DNA of 5,565 nucleotides, taken from NCBI GenBank assembly GCA_031280455.1, contig JAITGR010000143.1:1-5565 (forward strand), written 5' to 3'. How positions within the stretch are numbered: position 1 is the first letter of the stretch; each line of letters opens with the position of its first letter. The translations under genes were made by a program, and so were the position numbers. Shown piece after piece: positions 5,565 through 5,565 of this stretch. A model generated the notes under the pieces. The model worked only from the letters and a program-made list of their open reading frames with translations. It made no database searches and was not told where the DNA came from. The DNA is from Spirochaetaceae bacterium (GTDB taxonomy: Bacteria > Spirochaetota > Spirochaetia > Treponematales > Breznakiellaceae).

Positions 5565-5565
5565 C

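Overview
The window is a GC-rich bacterial segment of four genes. The best guess at its source is an anaerobic, Treponema-like spirochete, for example from a gut acetogen lineage. This rests on the N-terminal part of an anaerobic Ni-Fe carbon monoxide dehydrogenase (CooS) and on a predicted outer-membrane barrel protein that resembles, from memory, uncharacterised treponemal proteins. No marker gene confirms the taxonomy, so it stays an inference.

Layout, left to right. (1) Bases 1-689, minus strand: the first 229 codons of cooS, running off the left edge. It probably uses a TTG start behind a clear Shine-Dalgarno sequence. (2) Bases 690-1050: a 361-base divergent intergenic region. It holds a very good sigma70-type promoter reading into cooS (TTGACA, 18 bases, TATGAT), a weaker candidate promoter reading the other way, and two interleaved inverted repeats across the promoter area. 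(3) Bases 1051-2796, plus strand: a secreted protein of unknown function with a long Ala/Pro/Lys-rich linker, a predicted beta-barrel and a C-terminal Phe. (4) Only 14 bases separate it from a convergent minus-strand pair. That pair is a malic enzyme (start about 5434) followed by a pseudokinase-like single-pass membrane protein (4244-2811), joined by an ATGA overlap. (5) Bases 5435-5565: a promoter placed so that the malic enzyme transcript may be leaderless, and upstream of it a strong inverted repeat built from a CRCGGAA motif at about 10-11 base intervals.

The metabolic theme is anaerobic C1 and C4 metabolism. CooS interconverts CO and CO2, and malic enzyme yields pyruvate, CO2 and reduced pyridine nucleotide. 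The two envelope-associated genes are of unknown function. I see no CRISPR array, tRNA, rRNA, transposase, phage gene or defence system. The points most worth a second look are the malic enzyme/pseudokinase coupling with its possible leaderless promoter, the repeat-rich cooS control region, and the terminal repeat.
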